Counted from the stretch's first letter, positions 1-7,960 are shown. The stretch is DNA of 64,000 bases from Caballeronia choica (GCF_001544535.1 NZ_FCON02000007.1:1-64000); one strand, 5' to 3'. A program made the numbers and translations. The notes: generated from the letters alone by a model not told the origin.

Positions 1-173
1 GAATGAGCCGCTTCTGACTTACGATGTCGGTCGGCTAGCTCAATAAAGTTCGCCGAGGGTTCTTCTGCGTGAAGCTCGTTGCTTGTCGTACCGAGATCTG
101 AAATTATGGCGATATTTGTTGCCGCAGAGCGACCAAGACCGAGCCCACAGGTTGCTAAGATGTCATTGCTCAT
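1..173 (-). CDS. Hypothetical protein, partial (C-terminus beyond the left edge)
   Basis: An open frame on the minus strand starts with ATG at 173 and runs without a stop to the window edge (57 complete codons visible). A GGGAG ribosome-binding site lies about five bases before the ATG. The visible N-terminus begins MSNDILATCGLGLGRSAA and has no signal peptide. Third-position GC is lower than in the neighbouring genes. I do not recognise the family. The open frame and good ribosome-binding site are the only support, so it could also be non-coding. Confidence 0.4.
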   Translation of the reverse strand, partial: MSNDILATCGLGLGRSAATNIAIISDLGTTSNELHAEEPSANFIELADRHRKSEAAH

Positions 174-435
174 ACGGCTCCCGAGTGATCGTTTGATTGC
201 TTTCACGTCGCTGGACTCGTCGCTCTTAATCGTAGCTCACAGCGCGCTCCAGCGAGACCTTTTTCCTTCTCTGGTCGCTGGGCGCGCGGATTCATATCCG
301 GCATCATGTTTTTGACAGATAACGTCGATTTCGGTAGTTCGTCGCGGGAACTGGTTAGCCCCAGGAGCCGCTGATCGCGAGCGCTCGGAGCTGCCCGTTC
401 AGCACCGCGCAGTGTCCGCACTTAACGCGCCGCAT

Positions 436-576
436 CTTCCCGCTTAACATGTCATGCTGCACGCGCACAATGGCGTCGGATTTCGACAGTGAAGGTTCCG
501 ACCCATACGCCTTGAACAGACCAATGGCAAGTTGCTTGTCCGACTGCGATCCGACCGCCCACTGCATAACGAGCCG
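436..576 (-). pseudogene. CHAT-domain protein remnant
   Basis: About 46 codons on the minus strand read like the last part of a CHAT (caspase-like peptidase) domain: a strand ending QWAVGSQSDKQLA followed by a helix LFKAYGSEPSLSKSDAIVR, as in the usual 'VSHWPV...A..L...F......L..AEALR' segment. No start, catalytic His/Cys region or terminal 'FWAPFVLVG' segment is present, so both ends are missing. The upstream break falls at about 576, where the ArsR fragment begins on the other strand. Identification is by pattern memory only. Confidence 0.45.
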
Positions 577-581
577 CCGCG

Positions 582-902
582 TTGTCGGACCCCACCCGAC
601 GCGGCGTACCGGAGCAGTTGATGCGCGCCGACGCGTCCGTCACGCGACTCGCCGAGCGATTCCACATGACCCTGACGGGCATGAGGAAGCACATCGGCGT
701 ACTGGAACAGGCGCAGTTCGTCACCACGGAGAAGGTGGGACGCGTGCGGACCTGCAAGCTTGGCTCGCGCCGTTTCGAGGAAGAGTTGGCCTGGATCGAG
801 AACTACCGCCGGCTGTGGGCCGCGCGCTTCGACGCGCTGGACACGGTCGTCGAGGAACTTAAACGCAAGGAGAAACTTGATGGTCGCAAGAAGAGAGAAT
901 GA
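582..902 (+). CDS. ArsR-family transcriptional regulator, N-terminally shortened
   Basis: The protein has a winged-helix DNA-binding fold: SDPTRRGVPEQLMRADASV, then a recognition helix around TLTGMRKHIGVLE, then a wing VTTEKVGRVRTCKL. Members paired with SRPBCC proteins normally carry about 12 more residues before 'ALSDPTRR'. Here an in-frame TAA at 567-569 cuts that part off, leaving a TTG at 582 as the earliest start. It overlaps the downstream SRPBCC gene by 23 bp, the usual arrangement for this pair. The first helix is probably incomplete, so the regulator may be non-functional or expressed from a weak start. Confidence 0.75.
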   Translation: MSDPTRRGVPEQLMRADASVTRLAERFHMTLTGMRKHIGVLEQAQFVTTEKVGRVRTCKLGSRRFEEELAWIENYRRLWAARFDALDTVVEELKRKEKLDGRKKRE

Positions 903-1401
903 GCCCACCCCCCTTAGCAACCGGACGAAGTCGGAACGGAAGTCCGAACGCGAGGTGGTCATCACGCGAACCTTCGACGCCCCGGCGCGGCTCGTGTTCG
1001 AAGCGTGGACCACGCCCGAGCTGTTCAAACGGTGGTGGGTGCCGAAGTCGAGTGGCGCGACACTGCTTTCATGCGAACAGGATGTGCGTGTCGGCGGCAG
1101 CTACCGCCTGGAGTTCGCTCACCCCAAGGCCACGGCGCCCATGGCGTTCTTCGGCAGGTACCTCGAAGTGGTGCCGAATGCCCGCCTCGTCTGGACCAAC
1201 GAGGAAAGCAAGGACGGTGCCGTCACGACGGTGACGTTCGAGGAGAAGGATGGCAAGACGCTGCTGGTGATGCGCGAGCTCTATCCGTCGAAGGAAGCGC
1301 TCGACGTCGCCATCGAGGGGATGGACGAGGCGATGCCGGAGACGTTCGGGCAGCTAGACGAATTCCTGATTGCCCGCGACGCGGACGCGGAACGGACCTG
1401 A
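880..1401 (+). CDS. SRPBCC (AHSA1/START-like) domain protein
   Basis: 173 aa. The AHSA1-type ligand-binding fold is recognisable from REVVITRTFDAPARLVFEAW (residues about 24-43), 'WTTPELFKRWW', 'DVRVGGSYRLEF' and a terminal 'EGMDEAMPETFGQLDEFL'. Such proteins bind hydrophobic ligands and are commonly encoded with an ArsR regulator, as here. The ATG at 880 lies inside the end of the ArsR gene, indicating translational coupling. The stop at 1399-1401 sits exactly where homology to a truncated aroQ begins on the other strand, so the gene pair appears to be a recombined block. Confidence 0.85.
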   Translation: MVARRENEPTPLSNRTKSERKSEREVVITRTFDAPARLVFEAWTTPELFKRWWVPKSSGATLLSCEQDVRVGGSYRLEFAHPKATAPMAFFGRYLEVVPNARLVWTNEESKDGAVTTVTFEEKDGKTLLVMRELYPSKEALDVAIEGMDEAMPETFGQLDEFLIARDADAERT

Positions 1402-1617
1402 ACGGCGTCGCATCGGTCTTCGAAGGCTCGGTGAATCCGCTCGCACATGGCGCCCTCGTTCTTCTTTTGGTACGACTCCGCCTGCACGCCAAGCTCGGCG
1501 CCAAGAGCCTCCAGGCGGGCATCGATTTCGGCCAGCGTGATCGTGCCCCTGCACCGGGTCGCGCTTACCGAACATACTGTGGTTGATACCGAGAAGCATC
1601 AGGATTTTTTCATTCAC
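1396..1617 (-). pseudogene. aroQ: Type II 3-dehydroquinate dehydratase remnant (aroQ), frameshifted and 3'-truncated
   Basis: A GTG at 1617 with a GGAG ribosome-binding site begins MNEKILMLLGINHSMFGKRD, matching the start of type II dehydroquinases. After 'DPVQ' the frame shifts at the CCCC run at 1546-1549. The matching sequence continues in another frame as GTITLAEIDARLEALGAELG and NNEGAMCERIHRAF-like residues, then stops at about 1396 at the SRPBCC gene. Families normally have Tyr-Gly after 'DPVQ'. The lesion falls at that catalytic Tyr codon, consistent with loss of two bases. The remaining half (His-containing 'NPGAYTHTS' and 'EVHLSN' segments) is missing. It was the last gene of the aroE operon. 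Confidence 0.8.
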
Positions 1618-1632
1618 AGCTCCATTGCACGC

Positions 1633-2466
1633 TTAGTCCAACGGCACGGTAAGCCGATTGATCACGGTCCGCGTCTCGGGCCGCACGCCGCGCCACCAGT
1701 CGAAGGCTTCCGCGGCCTGTTCCACCAGCATGCCCACGCCGTCCGCGATGGTTCGTACGCCCGCATTGCGTGCGAGCCGCAGGAAAGGCGTCAATCGCTT
1801 ACCGTAAGCGAGTTCGTAGGCAGCCCCTTCCGGGCTGAAGACGCTTGGCGGAACCGATGGCAGTTCGCCGGTGAGACTGGCCGAGGTCGCGTTGACCACC
1901 AGATCGAAGCGTCCCATCGCTTCGAGATCGCCGTAGGCGCAAGCGAGCAGGGGACCGCGTCCGCTGATCTTGGCTGCGAGCGCCTTCGCTTTCCCGACAT
2001 CGCGATTGACGAGGACCATTTCCGCCGGCCCCGCCGCCAGGAACGGCAGCAACGCCCCGCGCGCGGCGCCGCCTGCGCCAAGCATCAGCACCCGCTTGCC
2101 AGCCATCGGCAAACCGAGATTCACTTCAATGTCGCGAACGAGCCCGATCCCGTCGAAGTTCTCGGCGATGATGAGGGCGCCGTCGAATTTCATCGCGTTG
2201 ACGGCGCCCGCGAGTTCGGCGCGCTCGCTGCGTTCGTCGGCCATCGCGAACGCCTTCAGCTTGAACGGCGCGGTCACGTTCATTCCTTTGCCGCCGTTGG
2301 CCATGAAAGCGCGCACGGTCTCAGCGAACGCGTCCTGCGGCTCCAGTGGACCTTCGATCGCCGTGTACGACATGTCCTGCTGTGTCTCTTCTGCAAAGAG
2401 GCCATGAATCAGTGGAGATTTCGTGTGTCCGATCGGGTTGCCGATCACTGCGTACAGGTCGCTCAT
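1633..2466 (-). CDS. aroE: Shikimate dehydrogenase family protein
   Basis: 277 aa, full length for AroE. The N-terminal substrate domain has 'NPIGHTKSP' (near residue 8) and 'NVTAPFK' with the catalytic Lys. The nucleotide domain has GAGGAARG and the late 'NATS' segment, and the C-terminus keeps 'GMLVEQAAEAF'. It would interconvert 3-dehydroshikimate and shikimate, or a quinate-like compound, with NAD(P). Its place as a downstream gene in a CoA-transferase operon under LysR control, next to a ruined aroQ, suggests a catabolic paralogue and not the housekeeping enzyme. ATG codons at 2466 and 2469 are both possible; either overlaps the upstream stop. Confidence 0.88.
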   Translation of the reverse strand: MSDLYAVIGNPIGHTKSPLIHGLFAEETQQDMSYTAIEGPLEPQDAFAETVRAFMANGGKGMNVTAPFKLKAFAMADERSERAELAGAVNAMKFDGALIIAENFDGIGLVRDIEVNLGLPMAGKRVLMLGAGGAARGALLPFLAAGPAEMVLVNRDVGKAKALAAKISGRGPLLACAYGDLEAMGRFDLVVNATSASLTGELPSVPPSVFSPEGAAYELAYGKRLTPFLRLARNAGVRTIADGVGMLVEQAAEAFDWWRGVRPETRTVINRLTVPLD

Positions 2467-3686
2467 CATGGCCTCACTTTCGAGTACAGCACACCGTCGG
2501 TTTGCATCGCGTCGATTTCGGCCGCATCGAATCCCAGCGACTGCGCGACTTCCGCGTTGTGCTGGCCGAGGTCCGGGCCGACTTCGCGGATGGTCGTGTC
2601 GCAGTCGGAGAAGCGGAACGGCAGGTTCGGCAGGCGCAAGGTTCCGAAGCGCGGATGCTCCTGCTCGACCACCATGCCCCGCGCGATGATCTGTGGATCG
2701 GCGAGCACTTCGTCGATGCGCTGCACCTTGGCGCAAGGCACGTCGATGCTGTCGAGCAGTTCGAGCACCTGCGCAACCGGACGCGCTGCAACCCAGGGCT
2801 TCACCACCGACAGAATGTCCAGTCGATTCGCATTGCGCCCGTTGAGGGTATGAAACCGCGTGTCCGTGCCGAATCCCGCCGGGCCGCCCTGCGTCTCGAC
2901 CAAAGCAGCGAAACGCTTCCACGCTTCGTCCACTTGTGCCGCGATCACGAGGTCGCCATCGGACGCACGGAACACGCCGTAGAGCGTCGATGTCGGCATG
3001 TCATGACCGGTCTGCTCAGGGACGATCCCCTGCGTCGTATAGCACTGCACCGCGTATTCGTGCATCGAAACGAGCGTGTCGTACAGCGCCATGTCGATAT
3101 GCTGGCCCCGGCCGCTCTTTATCCGGCCGAGCAGCGCAGCGTTGACCGCCGCGACCGCGTGAATGCCTGTGTACATGTCGCCGAGGGAGATGCGCATCAA
3201 GGGCGGCGGCTCACCCGGCATGCCGATCATTTGCATGATCCCGCTCTTCGCTTCGGCGATCAGGCCGAAGCCGGCGCGATGCGCATCGGGTCCAGTGTGG
3301 CCGTATGCCGAGATCGAGCAGTAGACGAGACCCGGATTGCGCGCGGACAGTTCGTCGTAACCGAGCCCGAGCTTCTTCAGTGCACCCGGCCGATAGTTCT
3401 CGACGAACACATCCGCCGAGTCGCACAGCCGCTGCATGAACTCCTTGCCGCGCGGGTCGCGCATATTGACGCTGACGCCGCGCTTGCCCATGTTGAGTTG
3501 CAGGAAGTAGGCGCTCTGCTCATCGTCGAGCACGGTGGCGTGCTGACGGCCCGCGTCGCCGCTGCCGGGACGTTCGACCTTGATGACTTCGGCGCCGAGC
3601 GCCGCAAGACAACGCCCGACATACGGGCCGGCGAGGAAGTGGCTATAGTCGACGACGCGAATTCCTTCGAGAGGACGTGCTTGCAT
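2466..3686 (-). CDS. CaiB/BaiF-type (family III) CoA transferase
   Basis: 406 aa. The start MQARPLEGIRVVDYSHFLAG and the 'GAEVIKVERPGSGD' segment are typical of formyl-CoA-transferase-like family III enzymes. The conserved Asp lies in 'ISLGDMYTGIHA'. These enzymes move CoA from a donor thioester to a carboxylic acid via an aspartyl-CoA anhydride. The ATG overlaps the stop of the MaoC gene (TGATG), and the 3' end overlaps aroE. It presumably activates the organic acid processed by the operon. The substrate cannot be read from sequence. Confidence 0.9.
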   Translation of the reverse strand: MQARPLEGIRVVDYSHFLAGPYVGRCLAALGAEVIKVERPGSGDAGRQHATVLDDEQSAYFLQLNMGKRGVSVNMRDPRGKEFMQRLCDSADVFVENYRPGALKKLGLGYDELSARNPGLVYCSISAYGHTGPDAHRAGFGLIAEAKSGIMQMIGMPGEPPPLMRISLGDMYTGIHAVAAVNAALLGRIKSGRGQHIDMALYDTLVSMHEYAVQCYTTQGIVPEQTGHDMPTSTLYGVFRASDGDLVIAAQVDEAWKRFAALVETQGGPAGFGTDTRFHTLNGRNANRLDILSVVKPWVAARPVAQVLELLDSIDVPCAKVQRIDEVLADPQIIARGMVVEQEHPRFGTLRLPNLPFRFSDCDTTIREVGPDLGQHNAEVAQSLGFDAAEIDAMQTDGVLYSKVRP

Positions 3687-4144
3687 CAGAATGCTCCCGG
3701 TCGGCGCGGCACCATCAGACGATGCTCGCCATGCTGGACGACCTGGCCGTGCTGGTTTATCAGCTCGGAGGGCAGCACGACGATGCCCCAGTCGGGACGG
3801 CTCTTGCTCGCGCGCATCGAGCCGACGCGGAATTTCACGTGCAGTACGTCGTTCACCTTGATCGGCAGATTGAAATCCCATGTCCAGCCGAGCGACATGC
3901 CCGGCAGGAAGCGGTATGCGCTTTGTGTCTTGAGACCGTCGGCGATGGACAAGCCAAAGAGACCGTGTGCGACGATCGAACCGAAGTGGCTCGCGTCCGC
4001 GTAGTCCTCATCCACGTGCACCGGTGTGTGGTCGCCGGTGAGGTCGGCGTATGCCAGGATGCGTTCCTTGGTGACTGTGTAGGTCGGGCTCACGCACTCG
4101 TCGCCTTCGCTGGCGTCGTCCCAGTATTTATCGATGATCGTCAT
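3686..4144 (-). CDS. MaoC-like (hotdog) acyl-CoA dehydratase
   Basis: 152 aa. The hotdog-fold hydratase motif is visible as 'YADLTGDHTPVHVDEDYA' (residues about 32-49) followed by 'GSIVAHGLFGLSIADGL'. The Asp and His of the D-x-N/T-x-x-H pattern are both present. The family hydrates or dehydrates 2-enoyl-CoA thioesters, fitting a role right after the CoA transferase. ATG 4144 was chosen because it sits two bases from the stop of the upstream VOC gene. An in-frame upstream codon would add five residues. Confidence 0.85.
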   Translation of the reverse strand: MTIIDKYWDDASEGDECVSPTYTVTKERILAYADLTGDHTPVHVDEDYADASHFGSIVAHGLFGLSIADGLKTQSAYRFLPGMSLGWTWDFNLPIKVNDVLHVKFRVGSMRASKSRPDWGIVVLPSELINQHGQVVQHGEHRLMVPRRPGAF

Positions 4145-4145
4145 G

Positions 4146-4532
4146 TCATGCCTCCGCACGCGGGTTGATCGAAAGCGCCTGCGCGACGCACGAGGCGGGC
4201 TGTGCCTGGATCAGTTCGACGGCAAGCCCGTCCGGCAGGCAAATCCAGTTGCGTCCCTGCGGCATTTCGGTGACGTCATAGCGAAGCGCTGCGGCGAGCG
4301 CTGCTTCGAGGTCTTCGCACATCACGCCCAGATGTGCGAGCCGTCCTTCAGGACCCTCGTAGTCAGGCTTGTGAATAAATTGCAGACCGCCGAGGGTCCA
4401 GTACTGCCGGGGTTCGTCGACGGTGCCGTCCACTTCGCGCATCGTCATGCCGAGCACGTCTTCGAAGAAGCGGATGTGCCAATGGATGTCTTTCACCCAG
4501 ATGGCGACGTGCTCCAGATAAGCCTTGTTCAT
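4146..4532 (-). CDS. VOC (glyoxalase/dioxygenase fold) family protein
   Basis: 128 aa, one vicinal-oxygen-chelate module. It begins MNKAYLEHVAIWVKDIHWHI with the first metal-ligand His, followed by 'GGLQFIHKPDYEGPEGRLAHLGV' and 'DGLAVELIQAQP', where the usual metal Glu lies. VOC members include epimerases, lyases and dioxygenases; within a CoA operon an epimerase or lyase role is possible but unproven. It overlaps the PanE-like gene by four bases upstream and nearly abuts the MaoC gene downstream. Confidence 0.8.
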   Translation of the reverse strand: MNKAYLEHVAIWVKDIHWHIRFFEDVLGMTMREVDGTVDEPRQYWTLGGLQFIHKPDYEGPEGRLAHLGVMCEDLEAALAAALRYDVTEMPQGRNWICLPDGLAVELIQAQPASCVAQALSINPRAEA

Positions 4533-5479
4533 GGGTTTGTCTCCTCGTTCTGTCTATCGGTCATGGCGCGCTCGATGCCCTTGATGCACGCAACCAGCGT
4601 CGCATTGACCGGAGTCGGCACGCCGAGCCGTTGACCCCAGCGCACGACCGCGCCGTTGATGAAATCGATCTCCGTGACCGAACCTTTCTCAAGGCTCTGC
4701 AGCATCGAGGTTTTGAACTCGGGCGAAAGACCCTCCGCCGCTAGCGTCCACGCCTGCTCCGCATTCGTCATGGACAGCCTGATGCCGGCCGCCTTTGCGG
4801 CAGCCATCGCTTCGGCTACGGCGGCCAGCGCGGTTTGCCTGAGGATCGGCTCCCCGTAAAGTTGCCCGTACGTGAGACGGGTGATGCCGGTCACTGCGCC
4901 CGTCGCGACGTTGATCAGCAACTTGTCCCACATCGTGCCGAGGATGTTGTCGCTCACGGTCGTCGTCAGGCCCGCCGCATTGAAGGCTTCGGCGATCGCC
5001 TGCACGCGGCCTGTGATTCGGCCATCGAGTTCACCGATGATGGTGAGCTTTCCTTTCACGCCGGACTGAATATGGCCCGGTCCGCGCAGCACGCCGCCGA
5101 CGTACGTCTTGCCCGCCAGCACGCGTTCACGGCCGACGATCTCGCTGAGGACGTCTTCATGCCCGAGGCCGTTCTGCAACGACAGCACGACCGTGTCCGG
5201 CCCGATCAGATCGAGCGCGCTGCGCATCGCGGAATCGGTGTGGAAGGACTTGACCAGCACGATCACGAGATCCACGGGGCCGACTTCGGCGGCTTGCGTC
5301 GTCGCACGGACCTTGACCCGCCGGGAGCCCTCGGAATCGTCGACTTGCAGGCCATCGCGACACATCGCTTCGACATGCTCCGCGTAGCGGTCGATCAACC
5401 AGGTCTCGTGACCCTCTTGAGTCAGTGTCGAACCGATGGCGCAGCCCAGCGCGCCGGCCCCGACGAATGCGATCCTCAT
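4529..5479 (-). CDS. Ketopantoate reductase (PanE/ApbA) family oxidoreductase
   Basis: 316 aa. The N-terminal Rossmann fold starts MRIAFVGAGALGCAIGS with the GxGxxG motif. 'VLVKSFHT' and 'LSLQNGLGHEDVL' follow, and the C-terminal helical domain contains 'MWDKLLINVATGAVTGITR' with the conserved Lys and Asn. The family reduces 2-oxo acids to 2-hydroxy acids with NADPH. In this operon it is more likely a catabolic 2-hydroxy/2-oxo-acid enzyme than the pantothenate enzyme. The ATG at 5479 has a GGAG ribosome-binding site and is the first gene of the five-gene operon facing the LysR gene. Confidence 0.88.
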   Translation of the reverse strand: MRIAFVGAGALGCAIGSTLTQEGHETWLIDRYAEHVEAMCRDGLQVDDSEGSRRVKVRATTQAAEVGPVDLVIVLVKSFHTDSAMRSALDLIGPDTVVLSLQNGLGHEDVLSEIVGRERVLAGKTYVGGVLRGPGHIQSGVKGKLTIIGELDGRITGRVQAIAEAFNAAGLTTTVSDNILGTMWDKLLINVATGAVTGITRLTYGQLYGEPILRQTALAAVAEAMAAAKAAGIRLSMTNAEQAWTLAAEGLSPEFKTSMLQSLEKGSVTEIDFINGAVVRWGQRLGVPTPVNATLVACIKGIERAMTDRQNEETNP

Positions 5480-5535
5480 GTGCGTCTCCTCGATGTGTTG
5501 ACGCAAAGATAAAAGCGGCTGCTCACCGTGGCAAT

Positions 5536-5560
5536 GCAATGACTACAATAGGATCATTGC
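5536..5560. promoter_or_regulatory. Probable LysR-type operator (25-bp palindrome)
   Basis: The divergent intergenic region contains GCAATGA (5536-5542), 11 bases, then TCATTGC (5554-5560). This is a perfect 7+7 bp inverted repeat with the spacing and T-N11-A core typical of LysR-family sites. It lies 18 bp before the LysR start and 57 bp before the panE-like start, suited to autorepression plus activation of the operon. Confidence 0.7.
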
Positions 5561-5578
5561 GTAAATCGAATAACGGCC

Positions 5579-6484
5579 ATGACGACCAGCGAGCTACCCG
5601 ACCTGAAGCTGCTGCAGCTTTTCGACCTGCTGTACGACACCCGCAGCGTCACGCGAGTGGCGGAGCAACTCGGGCAGAGCCAGCCGACGGTCAGTATCTG
5701 GCTCGGGCGTCTTCGCGAATTCCTGCAGGACCCCTTGTTCATACGGACGCCCGGCGGCATGGCGCCCACGCCGCAGGCCGACGCGTTGATCGGGCCGTGC
5801 CGCGAGATTTTGGAATCGTTGCGGCGTTTCGCTGCGTGGGAGATCGCTTTCGATCCCGCCACCGCAAAGCGACAATTCCGCATCTGCATGACCGATGCGA
5901 GCCACGTCACGCTTCTGCCTCGAATGCTGGCGCACATCCGTGCGCAGGCGCCAGGCATCCGTCTGGAGGTAGCGAGAATCGACGGAAACACCGAACGGGC
6001 GCTGGAGTCAGGCGAGGCCGACCTGGCAATCGGCCATGTGCCGTGGCTCGGCGGCGGGATTTATCAGCAGCAGTTGTATTCGCAGGACTGGATATGTCTG
6101 GCGAATCGGCACCACCCGCGCCTGCGCACACGCCTCTCGGTGAAGCAGTACCGCGCCGAGGGACACGTTGCGATCGCGGCAGGGACGGGCGCCCAATTGC
6201 TGGAGAAGGCGCTCTTGCGCGAGCAGATCAAGCGGGATGTCGTATTGGAGTTGCCGGGGTTTCTCGGGCTGGGTGCGATCATCCAGACAACCGACCTGAT
6301 TGCGACGCTGCCGCGGCACATCGGCCAGACGCTGGCGAAGGTCAATGACCTGTCGATCCATCCCTGTCCGATACCCGTGGACGGCTTTGCCGTGCGCCAG
6401 CATTGGCACGCCAGGTATCACCACGAAGCGGGCAATCGCTGGCTGCGCGAATTGGTCGCTCAGTTGTTCAGCAGCTTGCGTTGA
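5579..6484 (+). CDS. LysR-family transcriptional regulator
   Basis: 301 aa. The N-terminal winged helix-turn-helix is visible as 'VTRVAEQLGQSQPTVSIWLGRLRE' and 'DPLFIRTPGGMAPT', followed by a substrate-binding domain from about residue 95. It is divergent from the aroE-CaiB-MaoC-VOC-PanE operon and faces a 25-bp palindrome, so it is the likely operon regulator. The inducer is unknown; by context it is an organic acid or a CoA-pathway intermediate. Confidence 0.92.
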   Translation: MTTSELPDLKLLQLFDLLYDTRSVTRVAEQLGQSQPTVSIWLGRLREFLQDPLFIRTPGGMAPTPQADALIGPCREILESLRRFAAWEIAFDPATAKRQFRICMTDASHVTLLPRMLAHIRAQAPGIRLEVARIDGNTERALESGEADLAIGHVPWLGGGIYQQQLYSQDWICLANRHHPRLRTRLSVKQYRAEGHVAIAAGTGAQLLEKALLREQIKRDVVLELPGFLGLGAIIQTTDLIATLPRHIGQTLAKVNDLSIHPCPIPVDGFAVRQHWHARYHHEAGNRWLRELVAQLFSSLR

Positions 6485-6688
6485 CTGCCACGCCCTTGCG
6501 CAAAGCGAACTCCTTTATGTTCGGCTCGCCGTTGTCGGGCCATCTGTTGCGCTTTGACGGCATGCTCGGGTAGTGCCAATGCACGTGTCCGGCACGCGCA
6601 TTCAGCTTCCATCGTGGAAACGGGACACCTGTAACGGCCCGTTGCCTACGTGAGTCAGCGCGCCCGACGGCACATGCCAGTGAGTGGC

Positions 6689-7960
6689 CTACTCCCATCC
6701 CTGATACCCGGCTGGCTGCCCCGAATTGCCGTAAGCGGCGGGATACCGCCGCCGCAATTCAGGCGGCGTGTACATCTCGTCATAGGCCGGATAGGCAGGC
6801 GGGCGGGCCATTATGATGACCTGCTGTGCCGCCGCTTGAGTGGGCGGCCGAGGTACGTAGGCGGACTGCGCGTCACCCGGTCGGTACCGAGCGGGCGGAT
6901 ACGGAGCGGGCGCGTACTGGTTATCCCGAACGGTGCGAGGCGGCGGGGGCGGCGGCGCGTATTCCCGCCCGGCGTACCCACCTGGCTCCTGAGACTCTGT
7001 TGACATCTGGTTATAGGCCGGCGCAGCCGCGTATTGCTCGGGCTGCTTCTGATAATGCCGAGGTTTCCGGTTCTGCGCTGCTTGAGCCGGCGGCGCCGCT
7101 TGAGTTTCTTGATCCACGGCGTATTGCGGTTCCTCATCGGCGTGCCGATATTGCGGCACCGACCGCTGAGCGTTCTGGAAATCGCGCCTCTGCGTCACCT
7201 GCTCGTCGTCATCATTGTCCAACTTTGCTTCCGGCAAGGCCGTCACGGCTCGGGTCGGAATCAGTATCGGAGGCTCGGACTCGGTGGCAAACAGCTTCGG
7301 CGGCGTGGTCCGCGTAGAAACCTGCTTCAGAGGCACAGGTTGCGCTTCAGCGCGCTTAGGCGGGGCAACCTGCACAGAAGCCTGTTTCAAAGACGCGACC
7401 GGCGCAGCGACCCGCCTCGGCGGCATAGACGCAACTTGCACGGGACCGTGCTTCAGCGGCACAGGCTCGGCCTGCGCAACGACCTGGGTGGACGGCGTGG
7501 CTCGCGCAGCAGCAACCCGCTTCGGCGATGTGACCGGCGCGGGTACCTGCTTCGCCGGAGCGACCGGCGCGGATAGTTGCCTCAGCGACGCGGCTTGCGC
7601 TACGACCCGCCTTGGAGGTGCAACCCGCTCGGCAACCGGCTTCGGCGATGCGGGCACGGCTGGCGCAGCAAGCTGCTTTTGCCGATGCTTCACCTCGTCA
7701 CCCAAGGCCGCATAGGATTTCGAGTCTTCCTTGGCGCGCGCGTTATAGCCGATGAAATACGCGTAGCGCAGCTCTGCCAGGCGTGCCTGATTGTCAGATT
7801 TGGCGGAAACGCGTTCTTCGCCGGGATCGAGAGATGCGTCGACGGTCGAATCTTCGAAGGCCGAGGCCTTAGCATCAGCGGCACGGGCGGATTCTGGATG
7901 CAGCGCGCCGACAAAAGACATCAGCGCAGCGGCCAGCGCGACGGGCACTTTTTTTTCCAT
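6689..7960 (-). CDS. Secreted Pro/Ala/Gln-rich low-complexity protein
   Basis: 423 aa. The N-terminus MEKKVPVALAAALMSFVGAL ends in an AxA-type cleavage site ('ARAADA'), so export is likely. Residues about 95-230 consist of degenerate repeats of about 12-15 residues built on 'VAPPKR', 'VASLKQ' and 'VPLKQV'. The rest is rich in Gln, Pro and Tyr, with a run of six Pro and 'PPAYPAYDEMY'. I recognise no enzymatic domain. The basic, proline-rich repeats suggest a periplasm-spanning or cell-wall-associated polypeptide, which is inference. It stands alone, convergent with the LysR gene. Confidence 0.7.
   Translation of the reverse strand: MEKKVPVALAAALMSFVGALHPESARAADAKASAFEDSTVDASLDPGEERVSAKSDNQARLAELRYAYFIGYNARAKEDSKSYAALGDEVKHRQKQLAAPAVPASPKPVAERVAPPRRVVAQAASLRQLSAPVAPAKQVPAPVTSPKRVAAARATPSTQVVAQAEPVPLKHGPVQVASMPPRRVAAPVASLKQASVQVAPPKRAEAQPVPLKQVSTRTTPPKLFATESEPPILIPTRAVTALPEAKLDNDDDEQVTQRRDFQNAQRSVPQYRHADEEPQYAVDQETQAAPPAQAAQNRKPRHYQKQPEQYAAAPAYNQMSTESQEPGGYAGREYAPPPPPPRTVRDNQYAPAPYPPARYRPGDAQSAYVPRPPTQAAAQQVIIMARPPAYPAYDEMYTPPELRRRYPAAYGNSGQPAGYQGWE

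Noticed and set aside
2346-4004. 552-codon plus-strand frame over the CoA transferase and MaoC genes
   Set aside because: Antisense shadow; the minus strand encodes recognisable families with proper start/stop overlaps.
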